Source: CAIPVR01 sp049316905
GTDB lineage: Bacteria > Actinomycetota > Acidimicrobiia > Acidimicrobiales > Microtrichaceae
NCBI GenBank assembly: GCA_049316905.1
Contig: JBMOJH010000043.1
Coordinates: 1-28,063, forward strand
Direction of reading: 5' to 3'
DNA: 28,063 nt
The position numbers were made by a program, and so were the translations under genes. Below the pieces are notes generated by a model. That model had not been told where the DNA came from. It saw only the letters and a list, made by a program, of their open reading frames with translations, and ran no database searches. Shown piece by piece: positions 12,927-20,762 of the stretch. The stretch's first letter is position 1, and each line of letters opens with the position of its first letter.

Positions 12927-14876
12927 TCAGGCCCGGGTGACCTCGACCCGCGTGTCGTTGAAGCAGGCGCCGCCGATGGTCGACTCCACGTCGTCGGGCA
13001 CCAGGGCGTTGGCGGTCAGGCCGCCCGGGAGGTGGCGGCGCCACAGCCCCTTGGGGATCACCGCCACGCCGGGGCGCACCGAGTCGTCCACCCGCAGCGG
13101 CAGGTGCAGCTCGGCCAGGTCGTTCACCACGAGCACCTCGTCGCCGTCCGCGAGCCCGCGGGCCCCCGCGTCCTCCGGGTGCAGGGTGACCACCGCGGCC
13201 GGCGGGTCGAACTCGGCGAACATCGAGTTGATCGTCCTCGTCGTCGCCGGCGTGAGCAGCACCAGCGGTCGGGTCCCGTCGTCCGCCTCCCGGTGCACGG
13301 GCAGCGGGTCCGAGCCGTGGCCGAGCACGAGGCGGGCCCGTCCCCCGTCGGGGAGGGTGGTCGCCGCGTCGCCCGCGGGGCCGAACTGCACGGTGCCGTC
13401 GGGTCGGCTGACGGTGAACCGGTCGGGCCCGCCCGGCAGGTCGGGCTCACCGACGGCCACGCCGAGCCGCGCCGCGATCCCGGCGGCGACCTCATCGTTC
13501 GTGCGCGACGAGCCCACGCGGGGGATGACCGCGGGCATCGGGGCGACGGTGAACGTGCCGTAGGAGTCGGCCACGTCCGCGGCCTCGAAGTGGGTGGTGG
13601 CCGGGAGCACCACGTCGGCCATCAGCGCGGTGTCGGTCATCACCTGCTCGTGCACCACGGTGAACAGGTCCTCGCGGGCGAGCCCTTCGAGCACCCGGCC
13701 CTGGTCCGGCGCCATCACCGCCGGGTTGGCCCCCTGCACGAACAGGACGCGCACCGGCGGATCCGTGTCGAGCAGCTCACGCCCGATGCGGTTCATGTTG
13801 AGCACCCGGGCCGGGGGCGGGAGCGGGGTGCCCGCCGCGGTGTCGCCCTCGGGGTCGGGCACGTGGTTGCCGGCCGAGGTGGACGCGAGCACGCCGGCAC
13901 CGGGCCGCCCGAACTGGCCGGCGAGCACCCACAGCGCGAGCGCGGCGCGGATGGCCGCGCCACCGTTGCGGTTGCGCTCCATGCCCCACCCGATCCGCAA
14001 CATCCCCGGACGCCGGGCCGCGACGAGCGCCGCCAGCGTCCGGATGTCGTCGGCCGGGACGCCGCACACCTCGGCCGCACGGTCGGCATCCCAGGCCGCC
14101 GCGGCGGCGAGGTAGGCCTCCCACCCGTCGGCCCGGTCGCCGCAGAAGGTCCGGTCCACCCCGTCGATCCGCTCGAGCTCCGTGGCGAGCGCGAGCGCCA
14201 GCACCGTGTCGGTGCCCGGCCGGACCGCCAGGTGGAGGTCGGCCCGCGCCGCGGTGGGCGTGCGGCGGGGGTCGACGACCACCACGGCCGCGCCCCGACG
14301 GCGTGCCGCGGTGAGCAGCGGCGTGAGGTGGGTGTTGGACGCCGAGGGGTTCGCGCCCCAGATCACCACCAGGTCGCTGTGGGCCAGGTCGTGCGGGTCG
14401 GCCGAGAGCATGTTCGGGAACGTGGCGTGCCACGCGATCCCGGCGGTGGCCGCGCAGATGGTGTGGGCCACCTCGGCGGTGCCGAGCAGCCGGAACAGGC
14501 GCGTGGTCAGTCGGTCGGCGCGGGCGCCGGCCGAGGAGTTGTACAGGAACGGCACCACCGAGGCCGGGCCGTATCCGTCGACCGCGCCGCGGATCCGGTC
14601 GGCCACCAGGTCCAGGGCCTCGTCCCAGCCCGTCTCGCGGAAGTCCCCCGAACCCCGGGGTCCGGTCCGCACCAGTGGGGTGAGGATCCGTTCCGGGCCG
14701 TGGACCCGCTCGGCGTGCCGGCGCACCTTGGCGCAGATCCAGCCCGCGGTGAAGGGGTTGCCGGTGCCCTCAGGTGCCGCGTCGACCGAGACGAGACGGC
14801 CGTCCTCCACGCCCACCTGCAGGGTGCACGTGTCCGGGCAGTCGAGCGGGCAGGCGGTGGTGCGGAGCTCGGTCAT
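12927..14876 (-). CDS. Molybdopterin-dependent oxidoreductase with N-terminal Fe4S4 motif
   Basis: This 649-residue member of the DMSO-reductase superfamily has the N-terminal cluster motif Cys9-x3-Cys13-x3-Cys17-x30-Cys48 (CPLDCPDTC ... GWICAK). Molybdopterin-binding patterns follow: LVVIWGANPSASNTH (about 185), VVVVDPRRTPTA, MERNRNGG, VLFVQGANPAVMAPD, DVVLPATTHFEA. The C-terminal dinucleotide-binding domain (about 540-649) includes VTLHPEDAGARGLADGDEVLV. There is no Tat signal, so it is cytoplasmic. The reaction is unknown; redox partners and cofactor genes are absent from the window. Start: ATG with GGTGAG 6 bases upstream. It begins 7 bases after the stop of the deacetylase gene on the same strand, so the two are probably co-transcribed. 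Confidence 0.9.
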   Translation of the reverse strand: MTELRTTACPLDCPDTCTLQVGVEDGRLVSVDAAPEGTGNPFTAGWICAKVRRHAERVHGPERILTPLVRTGPRGSGDFRETGWDEALDLVADRIRGAVDGYGPASVVPFLYNSSAGARADRLTTRLFRLLGTAEVAHTICAATAGIAWHATFPNMLSADPHDLAHSDLVVIWGANPSASNTHLTPLLTAARRRGAAVVVVDPRRTPTAARADLHLAVRPGTDTVLALALATELERIDGVDRTFCGDRADGWEAYLAAAAAWDADRAAEVCGVPADDIRTLAALVAARRPGMLRIGWGMERNRNGGAAIRAALALWVLAGQFGRPGAGVLASTSAGNHVPDPEGDTAAGTPLPPPARVLNMNRIGRELLDTDPPVRVLFVQGANPAVMAPDQGRVLEGLAREDLFTVVHEQVMTDTALMADVVLPATTHFEAADVADSYGTFTVAPMPAVIPRVGSSRTNDEVAAGIAARLGVAVGEPDLPGGPDRFTVSRPDGTVQFGPAGDAATTLPDGGRARLVLGHGSDPLPVHREADDGTRPLVLLTPATTRTINSMFAEFDPPAAVVTLHPEDAGARGLADGDEVLVVNDLAELHLPLRVDDSVRPGVAVIPKGLWRRHLPGGLTANALVPDDVESTIGGACFNDTRVEVTRA

Positions 14877-14883
14877 CGGATGC

Positions 14884-15774
14884 TCACCGCGCTGCCGTGG
14901 TGACCGGCGCCGGGGGCGGCGGCAGCGGGGACGGCCCCACGAGCCAGTCCTCGAGGCGCCCGAACCGGAAGCCCTCCTCGCGGGCCCGGCGGGTGACGTC
15001 GTCGATGTCGGCGCCGAGCGTGTCGCGGAAGTGCATGAGGATGATGTCGCCCGGCTTCAGCGGGCCGTCCTGCATGGTGAGCTTCCCGCCGTTGGTGGAG
15101 CCTTTCCAGAGGACCACGGCCCTGTAGCCGCACGACGCCGCGGCCTGCTGCACGGTGGCGTTCGTGTTGCCGTAGGGCGGGCGGAACAGGGTCTGGGGCG
15201 TGCCGAACAGCCTCGTGAAGGTGTCGTTGGTGCCGCACACCTGGGCCCGCACCGCCGGGGCCCCGAGGGTCGCGAGGTTCGGGTGGTTGATCGTGTGGCC
15301 CTGCACGTTGCCGCCCGCCTGCTGCAGGCCCCGGAAGAAGGCCGGGTCCTCCTCGGCATAGCCGGTGTTGAGGAACATCGTGAAGGGGATACCGAGCTCG
15401 CGGAACTTCTGGATGACCGCCGGGTCGCGGAACATGCCGTCGTCGATGGTCATGAAGATGACCTTCTCGGTGGTGGGCACCCGGCTGACCACCGGCGCGA
15501 GCCCGGGCGCCACCGGCGGAAGGCTCACCGGGGCCGGCGGCGACGGGGCCAGCAGGGGGTTCACGGCCGTGCCCCCGGATCCGCCGGTCGTGCCACCGGA
15601 GGTGGTGGTCGTCGTGCTGTCGGGGCCGGATCCACCGGGAAGTGTGAGCTGCGTGGTCGGGGTGGCGGCACCCTCGTCGTCGCCGCACGCGGCGAGCCCG
15701 ACCGCCCCGGCGGTCAGCAGCACGCACGCGACGGTCACCGTGAGCAGGTGACGGGGGGACGGGCCGGAAGCCAC
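14884..15774 (-). CDS. Polysaccharide deacetylase (NodB-domain) lipoprotein
   Basis: This 296-residue protein has a signal peptide with lipobox GLAAC (Cys30), a low-complexity Gly/Thr/Ser/Pro linker (about 35-98) and a NodB domain (about 103-285). Metal and catalytic residues are visible: TIDDG (Asp111, Asp112), HTINH (His160, His164), FRPPYG (197-202) and LMHFRD (His248). It would remove N- or O-acetyl groups from a cell-wall or surface polysaccharide outside the membrane. Start: GTG at 15772-15774, 6 bases after a minus-strand TACAGT, leaderless. A longer reading extends upstream but passes through unrelated sequence of the MFS and ParA genes. Followed after 7 bases by the molybdopterin enzyme; no functional link is evident. 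Confidence 0.9.
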   Translation of the reverse strand: MASGPSPRHLLTVTVACVLLTAGAVGLAACGDDEGAATPTTQLTLPGGSGPDSTTTTTSGGTTGGSGGTAVNPLLAPSPPAPVSLPPVAPGLAPVVSRVPTTEKVIFMTIDDGMFRDPAVIQKFRELGIPFTMFLNTGYAEEDPAFFRGLQQAGGNVQGHTINHPNLATLGAPAVRAQVCGTNDTFTRLFGTPQTLFRPPYGNTNATVQQAAASCGYRAVVLWKGSTNGGKLTMQDGPLKPGDIILMHFRDTLGADIDDVTRRAREEGFRFGRLEDWLVGPSPLPPPPAPVTTAAR

Positions 15775-15804
15775 CGAAGGACTGTACCGAGGGCTGGATA
15801 GGGT
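15775..15804. promoter_or_regulatory. Divergent promoter region, deacetylase (-) and MFS (+)
   Basis: Leftward: TACAGT (the complement of 15781-15786) lies 6 bases before the GTG of the deacetylase. Rightward: TAGGGT (15799-15804) lies 6 bases before an ATC codon at 15811 that is in frame with the MFS gene. Confidence 0.5.
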
Positions 15805-15840
15805 CGGGCGATCAGTTCCGAGCCGCTCCCGACCGCCCCC

Positions 15841-17223
15841 GTGGTCCCGCACCGGGGCCTCCTGCTGGTGGGCATCGTCGCGCTCATCACCGTGGTGGCC
15901 ACCGAGTCGATGGCGATCACCACGGTGATGCCGCTGGTGGAGGACGACCTCGGCGACCTCTGGCTCTACGGCTGGGCGTTCTCGGCGTTCTTCCTGGGCG
16001 ACCTGGTGGGCATCGTCGTGGGTGGACGGGCCGCGGACCGGGTGCGGCCCTCCGTGCCCCTGCTCATCGGCCTCGCGGTGTTCGGTGCCGGCCTGCTCCT
16101 CGGCGGTCTGGCGCCGACCATGCCGGTGCTGGTGCTCGGCCGGGCCCTGCAGGGCGTGGGCGCGGGGGTGGTGCCCGCAGTGGCGTACGTGTGCGTGGCC
16201 CGCGGCTTCCCCGCCCCGGACCGGCCCCGCGTGTTCGCCATCATGTCCACGGCCTGGGTGGTGCCGTCGCTGGTGGCCCCCCTCGCGGCCTCGGCCGTGG
16301 CCACCTCGGTGGGCTGGCGGTGGGTGTTCCTCGGTCTCGTCCCGGTGACGCTGGTGGCGGGCCTGCTCGCCGTGGGGTCCCTGCGCGGGATCGGCACCGG
16401 CCCGGAGGGGGCCGAGCACGAGGCGACGCCGCTGGGCCGGGTGCTGACCCTGGTGGCCGGCGCGGCGCTCCTGGTCGGTGGCCTGGGTGCGGCGTCGCCG
16501 TGGGTCGGGCTGCCGGCGGTGGTCGCGGGCCTGGCGCTCGGCGTCCCCGCGCTCGCCGGGCTCACGCCACCCGGCACGCTGAGGGTGGCCCGGGGCCTCC
16601 CGGCCGCGGTGGCCGTCCGCGGCGTGCTCACGTTCGCGTTCTTCTCGGCGGACGCGTTCATCTCGCTCGCGCTCACGTCGGTGCGGGGGACCACCACGCT
16701 CTTCGCCGGCGTCACGCTCGCCGTGGCCTCCTTCACGTGGACCGCCGGTGCGTGGACCCAGGCCCGCCTCATCCCGAGCTGGGGTGCGGCGCGGCTCGAA
16801 CGCCTGGCCGGCGTGGTGCTGGTGGTCGGGCTCCTCTGCCTGCTCGCGGGGTTGTGGGAGGCGGTCCCGGTGGGGATCTGGGTGGTCGGCTCCTGCGTGG
16901 CGGGCCTGGGCATCGGCCTCGGCTACGCCCCGCTCTCCGCGGTGGCCCTCGAGCAGGCCCAGCCCGGCCGCGAGGGCGTGGCGTCCTCGGCGCTGCAGCT
17001 CACCGACGTCCTGGGCATTGCGCTCGGCACCGGCGTGGCCGGCGTGGTGGTCTCCAGCGGCGACCGTCTGGGGGTCGACCGGGCACCCACGCTGGCGGTC
17101 GTGTTCGGCCTGTCGGCGGCGGTGGGCCTGTTGGTGGTGGTGCTCGCCGGCCGGCTGCGCCCACCGTCTCCCGCGGGCGGTCAGGACGCGGCGACGCCGC
17201 CCACCTCGGTGAGCCGGTCGTAG
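15841..17223 (+). CDS. MFS transporter
   Basis: This protein of about 460 residues is almost entirely hydrophobic, with about 12-14 membrane helices. The major-facilitator loop motif GGRAADRVRP lies after the second helix, and VLGRALQGVGAGVVPAVAYV follows, typical of drug/proton antiporters of the DHA family. Substrate unknown. Start is uncertain: the GTG at 15841 has no ribosome site, only pyrimidine-rich sequence upstream. The frame is open back to 15802, and an ATC at 15811 sits exactly 6 bases after TAGGGT, the spacing seen at the leaderless genes here. The 3' end runs 43 bases into the convergent ParA gene, so the last 14 or so hydrophilic residues overlap it antisense. Confidence 0.85.
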   Translation: MVPHRGLLLVGIVALITVVATESMAITTVMPLVEDDLGDLWLYGWAFSAFFLGDLVGIVVGGRAADRVRPSVPLLIGLAVFGAGLLLGGLAPTMPVLVLGRALQGVGAGVVPAVAYVCVARGFPAPDRPRVFAIMSTAWVVPSLVAPLAASAVATSVGWRWVFLGLVPVTLVAGLLAVGSLRGIGTGPEGAEHEATPLGRVLTLVAGAALLVGGLGAASPWVGLPAVVAGLALGVPALAGLTPPGTLRVARGLPAAVAVRGVLTFAFFSADAFISLALTSVRGTTTLFAGVTLAVASFTWTAGAWTQARLIPSWGAARLERLAGVVLVVGLLCLLAGLWEAVPVGIWVVGSCVAGLGIGLGYAPLSAVALEQAQPGREGVASSALQLTDVLGIALGTGVAGVVVSSGDRLGVDRAPTLAVVFGLSAAVGLLVVVLAGRLRPPSPAGGQDAATPPTSVSRS

Positions 17224-17972
17224 AGCCGGTCGAACACGCGCACCACGTCGCGGCCCTTGCGGCCGAGGTCCTGCACCGGCACCCGGTGGCCGACCGCCTC
17301 GTTCACCGCCGTGCGCTGGGGAACGAACGGCCGCCAGACCGAGTTGGCACCCAGCAGGTGCTCCAGCTCCGCGACCTGCCGGTCGGCCTCCGCGGACACC
17401 GCCGGGGCCCGGTTCACCACCGCGCCGTAGAGGTCGAGGGTGGGGTTCAGTTCCCCGCCCACCTCCTCCACCGTGTCGAGCACCGCCGCCGCGCCGCGGG
17501 CCGACAGCGCGGACAGCTCCACCACCATCAGCACGCCGTGGGCCGCGGCCAGCCCGGCCCGGGTGGTGGGCCCCAGGCTCGGGGCGCAGTCGACCAGCAC
17601 CAGCTCGTAGCGGGCCACGAGCCCGTCGAGCGCCCGGCGGAGGCGGGCCGCGCCCCCCTCGGCCCCCTCGGCCCGGTCGGCCTCGCGGTCGATCAGCCCC
17701 CGACTGGCGGGCAGCACGTCCACGCCCGGACCCCAGCCGGAACCCACCGTGGCCGCCTCGGCCACGTCGGGGCGTCCGGTGCGGAGGACGTCGCCCACCG
17801 CGAGGTGGTCGTCGTCGGCCTCCACGCCCATGGCCCACCCGGCGCTGCCCTGAGGGTCGAGGTCCACCACGAGGACCCGGTGGCCCCGGCGCTGGCCGGC
17901 CGCGGCGAGGCCCAGCGTGACGGTGGTCTTGCCGACCCCGCCCTTCTGGTTCAGCACCGCCACCGTGGCCAC
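17181..17972 (-). CDS. ParA/MinD-family ATPase (orphan)
   Basis: This 263-residue protein begins with the deviant Walker A loop KGGVGKT (10-16) followed by VLVVDLDPQGSAGWAMG (Walker A' region). Walker B is LVLVDCAPSLG (about 130-140). It belongs to the ParA family that positions DNA or protein cargo by ATP-dependent dimerisation on the nucleoid. No parB-like gene or centromere-like repeat is in the window, so it is an orphan whose cargo is unknown; a chromosomal ParA would be expected next to parB and the replication origin. Start: GTG at 17970-17972; another in-frame GTG at 17985-17987 would add five residues. Divergent from the hydrolase gene with 71 bases between. Confidence 0.88.
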   Translation of the reverse strand: MATVAVLNQKGGVGKTTVTLGLAAAGQRRGHRVLVVDLDPQGSAGWAMGVEADDDHLAVGDVLRTGRPDVAEAATVGSGWGPGVDVLPASRGLIDREADRAEGAEGGAARLRRALDGLVARYELVLVDCAPSLGPTTRAGLAAAHGVLMVVELSALSARGAAAVLDTVEEVGGELNPTLDLYGAVVNRAPAVSAEADRQVAELEHLLGANSVWRPFVPQRTAVNEAVGHRVPVQDLGRKGRDVVRVFDRLYDRLTEVGGVAAS

Positions 17973-18043
17973 GGGCCATGTTCGCACGCCGCCCAACCGG
18001 TGGCGCCCACCCGGGAGCGGTGGTCGCGTGACAGCCTGTGGGG

Positions 18044-18724
18044 ATGGACGAGACCGAGCGACCGGTGCGGGCGGCCAGCGCCGGCAGCGCCTACCTGGTG
18101 GTGCCCGACGAGGGCCCCGGCCACGGGGTGCTGGTCCTGCACTCGTGGTGGGGCCTGACGCCGTTCGTGAAGTCCTACGTGGAGCGCGTCGCCGACCTCG
18201 GCTACAGCGTGCTCGCCCCGGACCTGCTCGGTGGCGACCTGCCCGACGACGCGGACGAGGCCCGGGACCTGCTCGCCGCCACCGACCCGAACGAGACCGC
18301 CGCACTGGTGCTCTCGAGCGTGGTGGCGCTGCGGGCCCACAGCGCGGACCACGCCGCACCCGTCGCCGTGGTCGGCTTCTCGATGGGGGCGAGCTGGGCG
18401 CTGTGGCTGGCCACCCGCCAGCCCGACTCGGTCGATGCGGTGGTCGCCCACTACGGCAGCCAGAACATCGACTTCGAGGAGCTCCGCGCCCCGGTCCTCG
18501 GCCACTTCGCCGAGGAGGACCCGCTCGTCACCGACGACGAACTCGTGGAGATGCAGGCCCACCTGCTGCTGCTCGACAAGCACGTCGAGTTCCACCGGTA
18601 CCCCGGCACCGGTCACTGGTTCGCCGAGGAGGGCCCGTACCTCGACGAGGCCGCGGCCGAACTGGCGTGGGAGCGCACCGTGGCGTTCCTGGCCGAGCAC
18701 ACCGACGCGCGGCGTCAGGGCTGA
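18044..18724 (+). CDS. Dienelactone-hydrolase-family alpha/beta hydrolase
   Basis: This 226-residue protein has the dienelactone hydrolase fold: HSWWGLTPFVKSYVERVADLGYSVLAPDLLGG (about 33-64), the nucleophile elbow GFSMGA with Ser113, the acid Asp159 (EEDPLVTD) and His191 (GTGHWFAE). Classical dienelactone hydrolases use cysteine as the nucleophile, so this serine form probably works as a general esterase or carboxymethylenebutenolidase-like enzyme; the substrate is unknown. No signal peptide. Start: ATG 18044, with an alternative GTG two codons earlier at 18038. CAGCCT lies 6 bases before the ATG and may be a weak leaderless -10. It ends 10 bases from the convergent hypothetical gene. Confidence 0.85.
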   Translation: MDETERPVRAASAGSAYLVVPDEGPGHGVLVLHSWWGLTPFVKSYVERVADLGYSVLAPDLLGGDLPDDADEARDLLAATDPNETAALVLSSVVALRAHSADHAAPVAVVGFSMGASWALWLATRQPDSVDAVVAHYGSQNIDFEELRAPVLGHFAEEDPLVTDDELVEMQAHLLLLDKHVEFHRYPGTGHWFAEEGPYLDEAAAELAWERTVAFLAEHTDARRQG

Positions 18725-18734
18725 GGCAGGCGGC

Positions 18735-19574
18735 TCACCAGAGCTCGTCGGTGTAGGTGTCGGTCCCGGGGATCGTCGGCACGAACGGGGCGGCGAGGCG
18801 CACGGTGGCCACGCCCGAGTCCTCGATGCGGGCCACGTGGTCCTGCACCCGGCCCCACGCCCGGCGGGGGTCGTCGCGCAGGAACAGCAGCTGCATGCTG
18901 CGGGCACGCGTGCCGGGGCCGGTGCCCAGCTTCATGGGCGCCTTGCCCTCCTCGCCCTTGGGGATGATCGGGCGCCAGTGCTGCACCTGGTCCACCGGGG
19001 ACGGCTCGCCGTCGGCCCCGGGCGCGAAGAGCGCGGGCGCGGAGTTCTCCTCGAACCACGCCACCCAGTCCGGGTGCGAGGTGTCGCCCTCGCGGTCGAC
19101 GTGGATGCTGACGAGGCCCGAGTACGGGTGGTCGAGCGCCATGTGGGCGGGCACGCCCTCGGGGTCGCGGTGGGTGGCGCCGGTGGTGAAGTACAGCGAG
19201 GTGTGGGCGTGGTGCCGCTCGTCGAAGCCGCGGTCGTTGTCGTACAGCTCGAAGACCTGCTTGTTCGCCCACGCGAAGTGCTCGGCCTCGTGGCCCGCGT
19301 GGATGAAGTAGGTGGCGAGGTAGCTGCCGGCGTCGAGCGGGTGCGCCACCGCCGCGTCCTCGGGGACGTCCGAGGGGATCCGCAGGTCCTTCAGGTCGCG
19401 GGTGGCCACCCAGCGGCGCCCCGCGAACAGCCACGGGCCGATCATGCAGCCGGAGTAGAAGTGGTCGCGCTCGTACCAGCGGTTGTAGGCCACCTCGTGG
19501 CCCCGGCTCGGGTCCACCAGGGTGAACAACATCGAGCCGGCTCGGACCTCGGGATCACTGCCGTTGGGTTCCAC
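18735..19574 (-). CDS. Conserved hypothetical protein, possible dimeric alpha-beta barrel
   Basis: This 279-residue soluble protein opens with MLFTLVDPSRGHEVAYNRWYERDHFYSG (from residue 15). That pattern recalls ferredoxin-like dimeric alpha-beta barrel proteins (EthD/ABM type), in which a strand is followed by a helix with xxNRWYxxxH. It is rich in His, Trp and Asp and has no signal peptide or membrane helix. I do not recognise a catalytic motif and assign no function. Start: GTG at 19572-19574, 8 bases after a minus-strand TACCGT, so at most a one- or two-base leader. Divergent from the S1-domain gene with 84 bases between. Confidence 0.75.
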   Translation of the reverse strand: MEPNGSDPEVRAGSMLFTLVDPSRGHEVAYNRWYERDHFYSGCMIGPWLFAGRRWVATRDLKDLRIPSDVPEDAAVAHPLDAGSYLATYFIHAGHEAEHFAWANKQVFELYDNDRGFDERHHAHTSLYFTTGATHRDPEGVPAHMALDHPYSGLVSIHVDREGDTSHPDWVAWFEENSAPALFAPGADGEPSPVDQVQHWRPIIPKGEEGKAPMKLGTGPGTRARSMQLLFLRDDPRRAWGRVQDHVARIEDSGVATVRLAAPFVPTIPGTDTYTDELW

Positions 19575-19588
19575 GGGCGGCCACGGTA
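19575..19588 (-). promoter_or_regulatory. Leaderless-type -10 element for the hypothetical gene
   Basis: On the minus strand TACCGT (19583-19588) is followed by eight bases and the GTG at 19574. The divergent S1-domain gene has its own TACCTT at 19624-19629. Confidence 0.45.
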
Positions 19589-19658
19589 GCGGGGGTCGCG
19601 GGGTCGAACCACGGGCGCGGCGGTACCTTGAGCCCACCGGTCGATCCGAGGTCCCACC

Positions 19659-20741
19659 GTGTCCGTCGCTCCCGAACCCACACCCCCACCGCAGCCGCCG
19701 TCCGCGCGGCGGCTGCCGCCCCCGCCGCCCCGCCCGGGCGCCGGTCGGACCGGTGCCGGTGTGGTGGTCGGCCGGGTGGTCGACGTGGAGGTGCTCGCCG
19801 CGTCGCCCACCGAGGTGGAGGTCCGCCTCGCGGACGGCCGCACCGGGGTGATCCCCCGCTCGGAGTTCACCGGCCCGGTCGGCCCGGGCGACACCGTCCC
19901 GGCCGCGCTGCTCGCCCGCGACGACCCCCGCCACCGGGTGGTGCTCTCGCACGCGTGGGCCCGCAAGCAGCGCGCGTGGGAGCGGATCGAGCGGGCCAAG
20001 GCCGAGGGCGAGCCCGTCACCGGCACCGTCACCAAGGTCGTGAAGGGCGGCGTGGTCGTCGACGTCGGCCTGCGCGGGTTCCTCCCGGTGTCGCTGCTGT
20101 CCGACACGCCGGGGACGGACCCGGAATCGCTGGTGGGCACCGAGGTGCAGGCGCTCGTGCACGAGCTCGACCGGGCCCAGGATCGCATCGTGCTCTCCCG
20201 CAAGGACTGGGAGCGCAAGCAGCGTCGCCAGCGCGAGAAGGAGGTGCTCTCCTCGCTCGAGCCCGGCGGCCGGGTGCGGGGCACCGTGGTGAGCGTGGCC
20301 GACTACGGCGCGGTGGTGGACCTGGGCGGTCCCCGCGGGCTGGTGCACCGTTCCGAGCTGAGCTGGCAGCGGTTCGAGACGCCGGGTGACGTGGTGGCCG
20401 TGGGCGACGACCTCGAGGTGGTGGTGCTCGAGGTGCAGCGCTCCAAGCGGCGGGTCTCACTGTCGCTGCGGCGCACCACCCCGGACCCGCTCGAGGGCCT
20501 CGAACCCGGCGAGATCCGTTCCGCCACGATCTGCCGGGTGGTGGAGTACGGCGCGTTCGCCCGGATCGACGACACCGGCGCCGAGGGCCTCGTCCACCTC
20601 ACCGAGCTCACCGACGTGCCCGGTTTCCGGCCCGACCAGCTCGTGGCCCCCGGCGAGCAGGTGATGGTGAAGGTGATGGACGTGGACCGGTCCCGACGCC
20701 GCCTTGCGCTGTCGGTCCGGCGGGTGCTGGTCGACGACTGA
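19659..20741 (+). CDS. RNA-binding protein with four S1 domains (RpsA-like)
   Basis: This 360-residue protein has a Pro-rich N-terminus (about 5-27) and four S1 oligonucleotide-binding domains at about 34-99, 118-183, 205-272 and 285-355. The second holds TGTVTKVVKGGVVVDVGLRGFLP and the third and fourth have the classical YGAVVDL-GLVHRSEL and YGAFARI-GLVHLTEL patterns. It resembles ribosomal protein S1, which brings mRNA to the 30S subunit, but the usual actinobacterial RpsA is longer and lacks this Pro-rich start, so it is probably an S1 paralogue. Start: GTG 19659 with only a weak CGAGG upstream. TACCTT at 19624-19629 gives a leader of about 23 bases. The main alternative is that this is the organism's sole S1. 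Confidence 0.85.
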   Translation: MSVAPEPTPPPQPPSARRLPPPPPRPGAGRTGAGVVVGRVVDVEVLAASPTEVEVRLADGRTGVIPRSEFTGPVGPGDTVPAALLARDDPRHRVVLSHAWARKQRAWERIERAKAEGEPVTGTVTKVVKGGVVVDVGLRGFLPVSLLSDTPGTDPESLVGTEVQALVHELDRAQDRIVLSRKDWERKQRRQREKEVLSSLEPGGRVRGTVVSVADYGAVVDLGGPRGLVHRSELSWQRFETPGDVVAVGDDLEVVVLEVQRSKRRVSLSLRRTTPDPLEGLEPGEIRSATICRVVEYGAFARIDDTGAEGLVHLTELTDVPGFRPDQLVAPGEQVMVKVMDVDRSRRRLALSVRRVLVDD

Positions 20742-20749
20742 CCCGCCGG

Positions 20750-20762
20750 TACGATCCGCGGC
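20750..20762 (+). promoter_or_regulatory. Leaderless-type -10 element for the DDN-family gene
   Basis: TACGAT (20750-20755) ends 7 bases before the ATG at 20763. It begins 8 bases after the stop of the upstream S1-domain gene, so the second gene has its own promoter despite the tight spacing. Confidence 0.55.

Noticed and set aside
14884..17979. A single 1031-codon minus-strand reading joining ParA-region sequence to the deacetylase
   Set aside because: The upstream 700 codons are out of frame with ParA and antisense to the MFS gene, with Arg/Gly/His-rich filler. The deacetylase has its own GTG, signal peptide and promoter at 15774.
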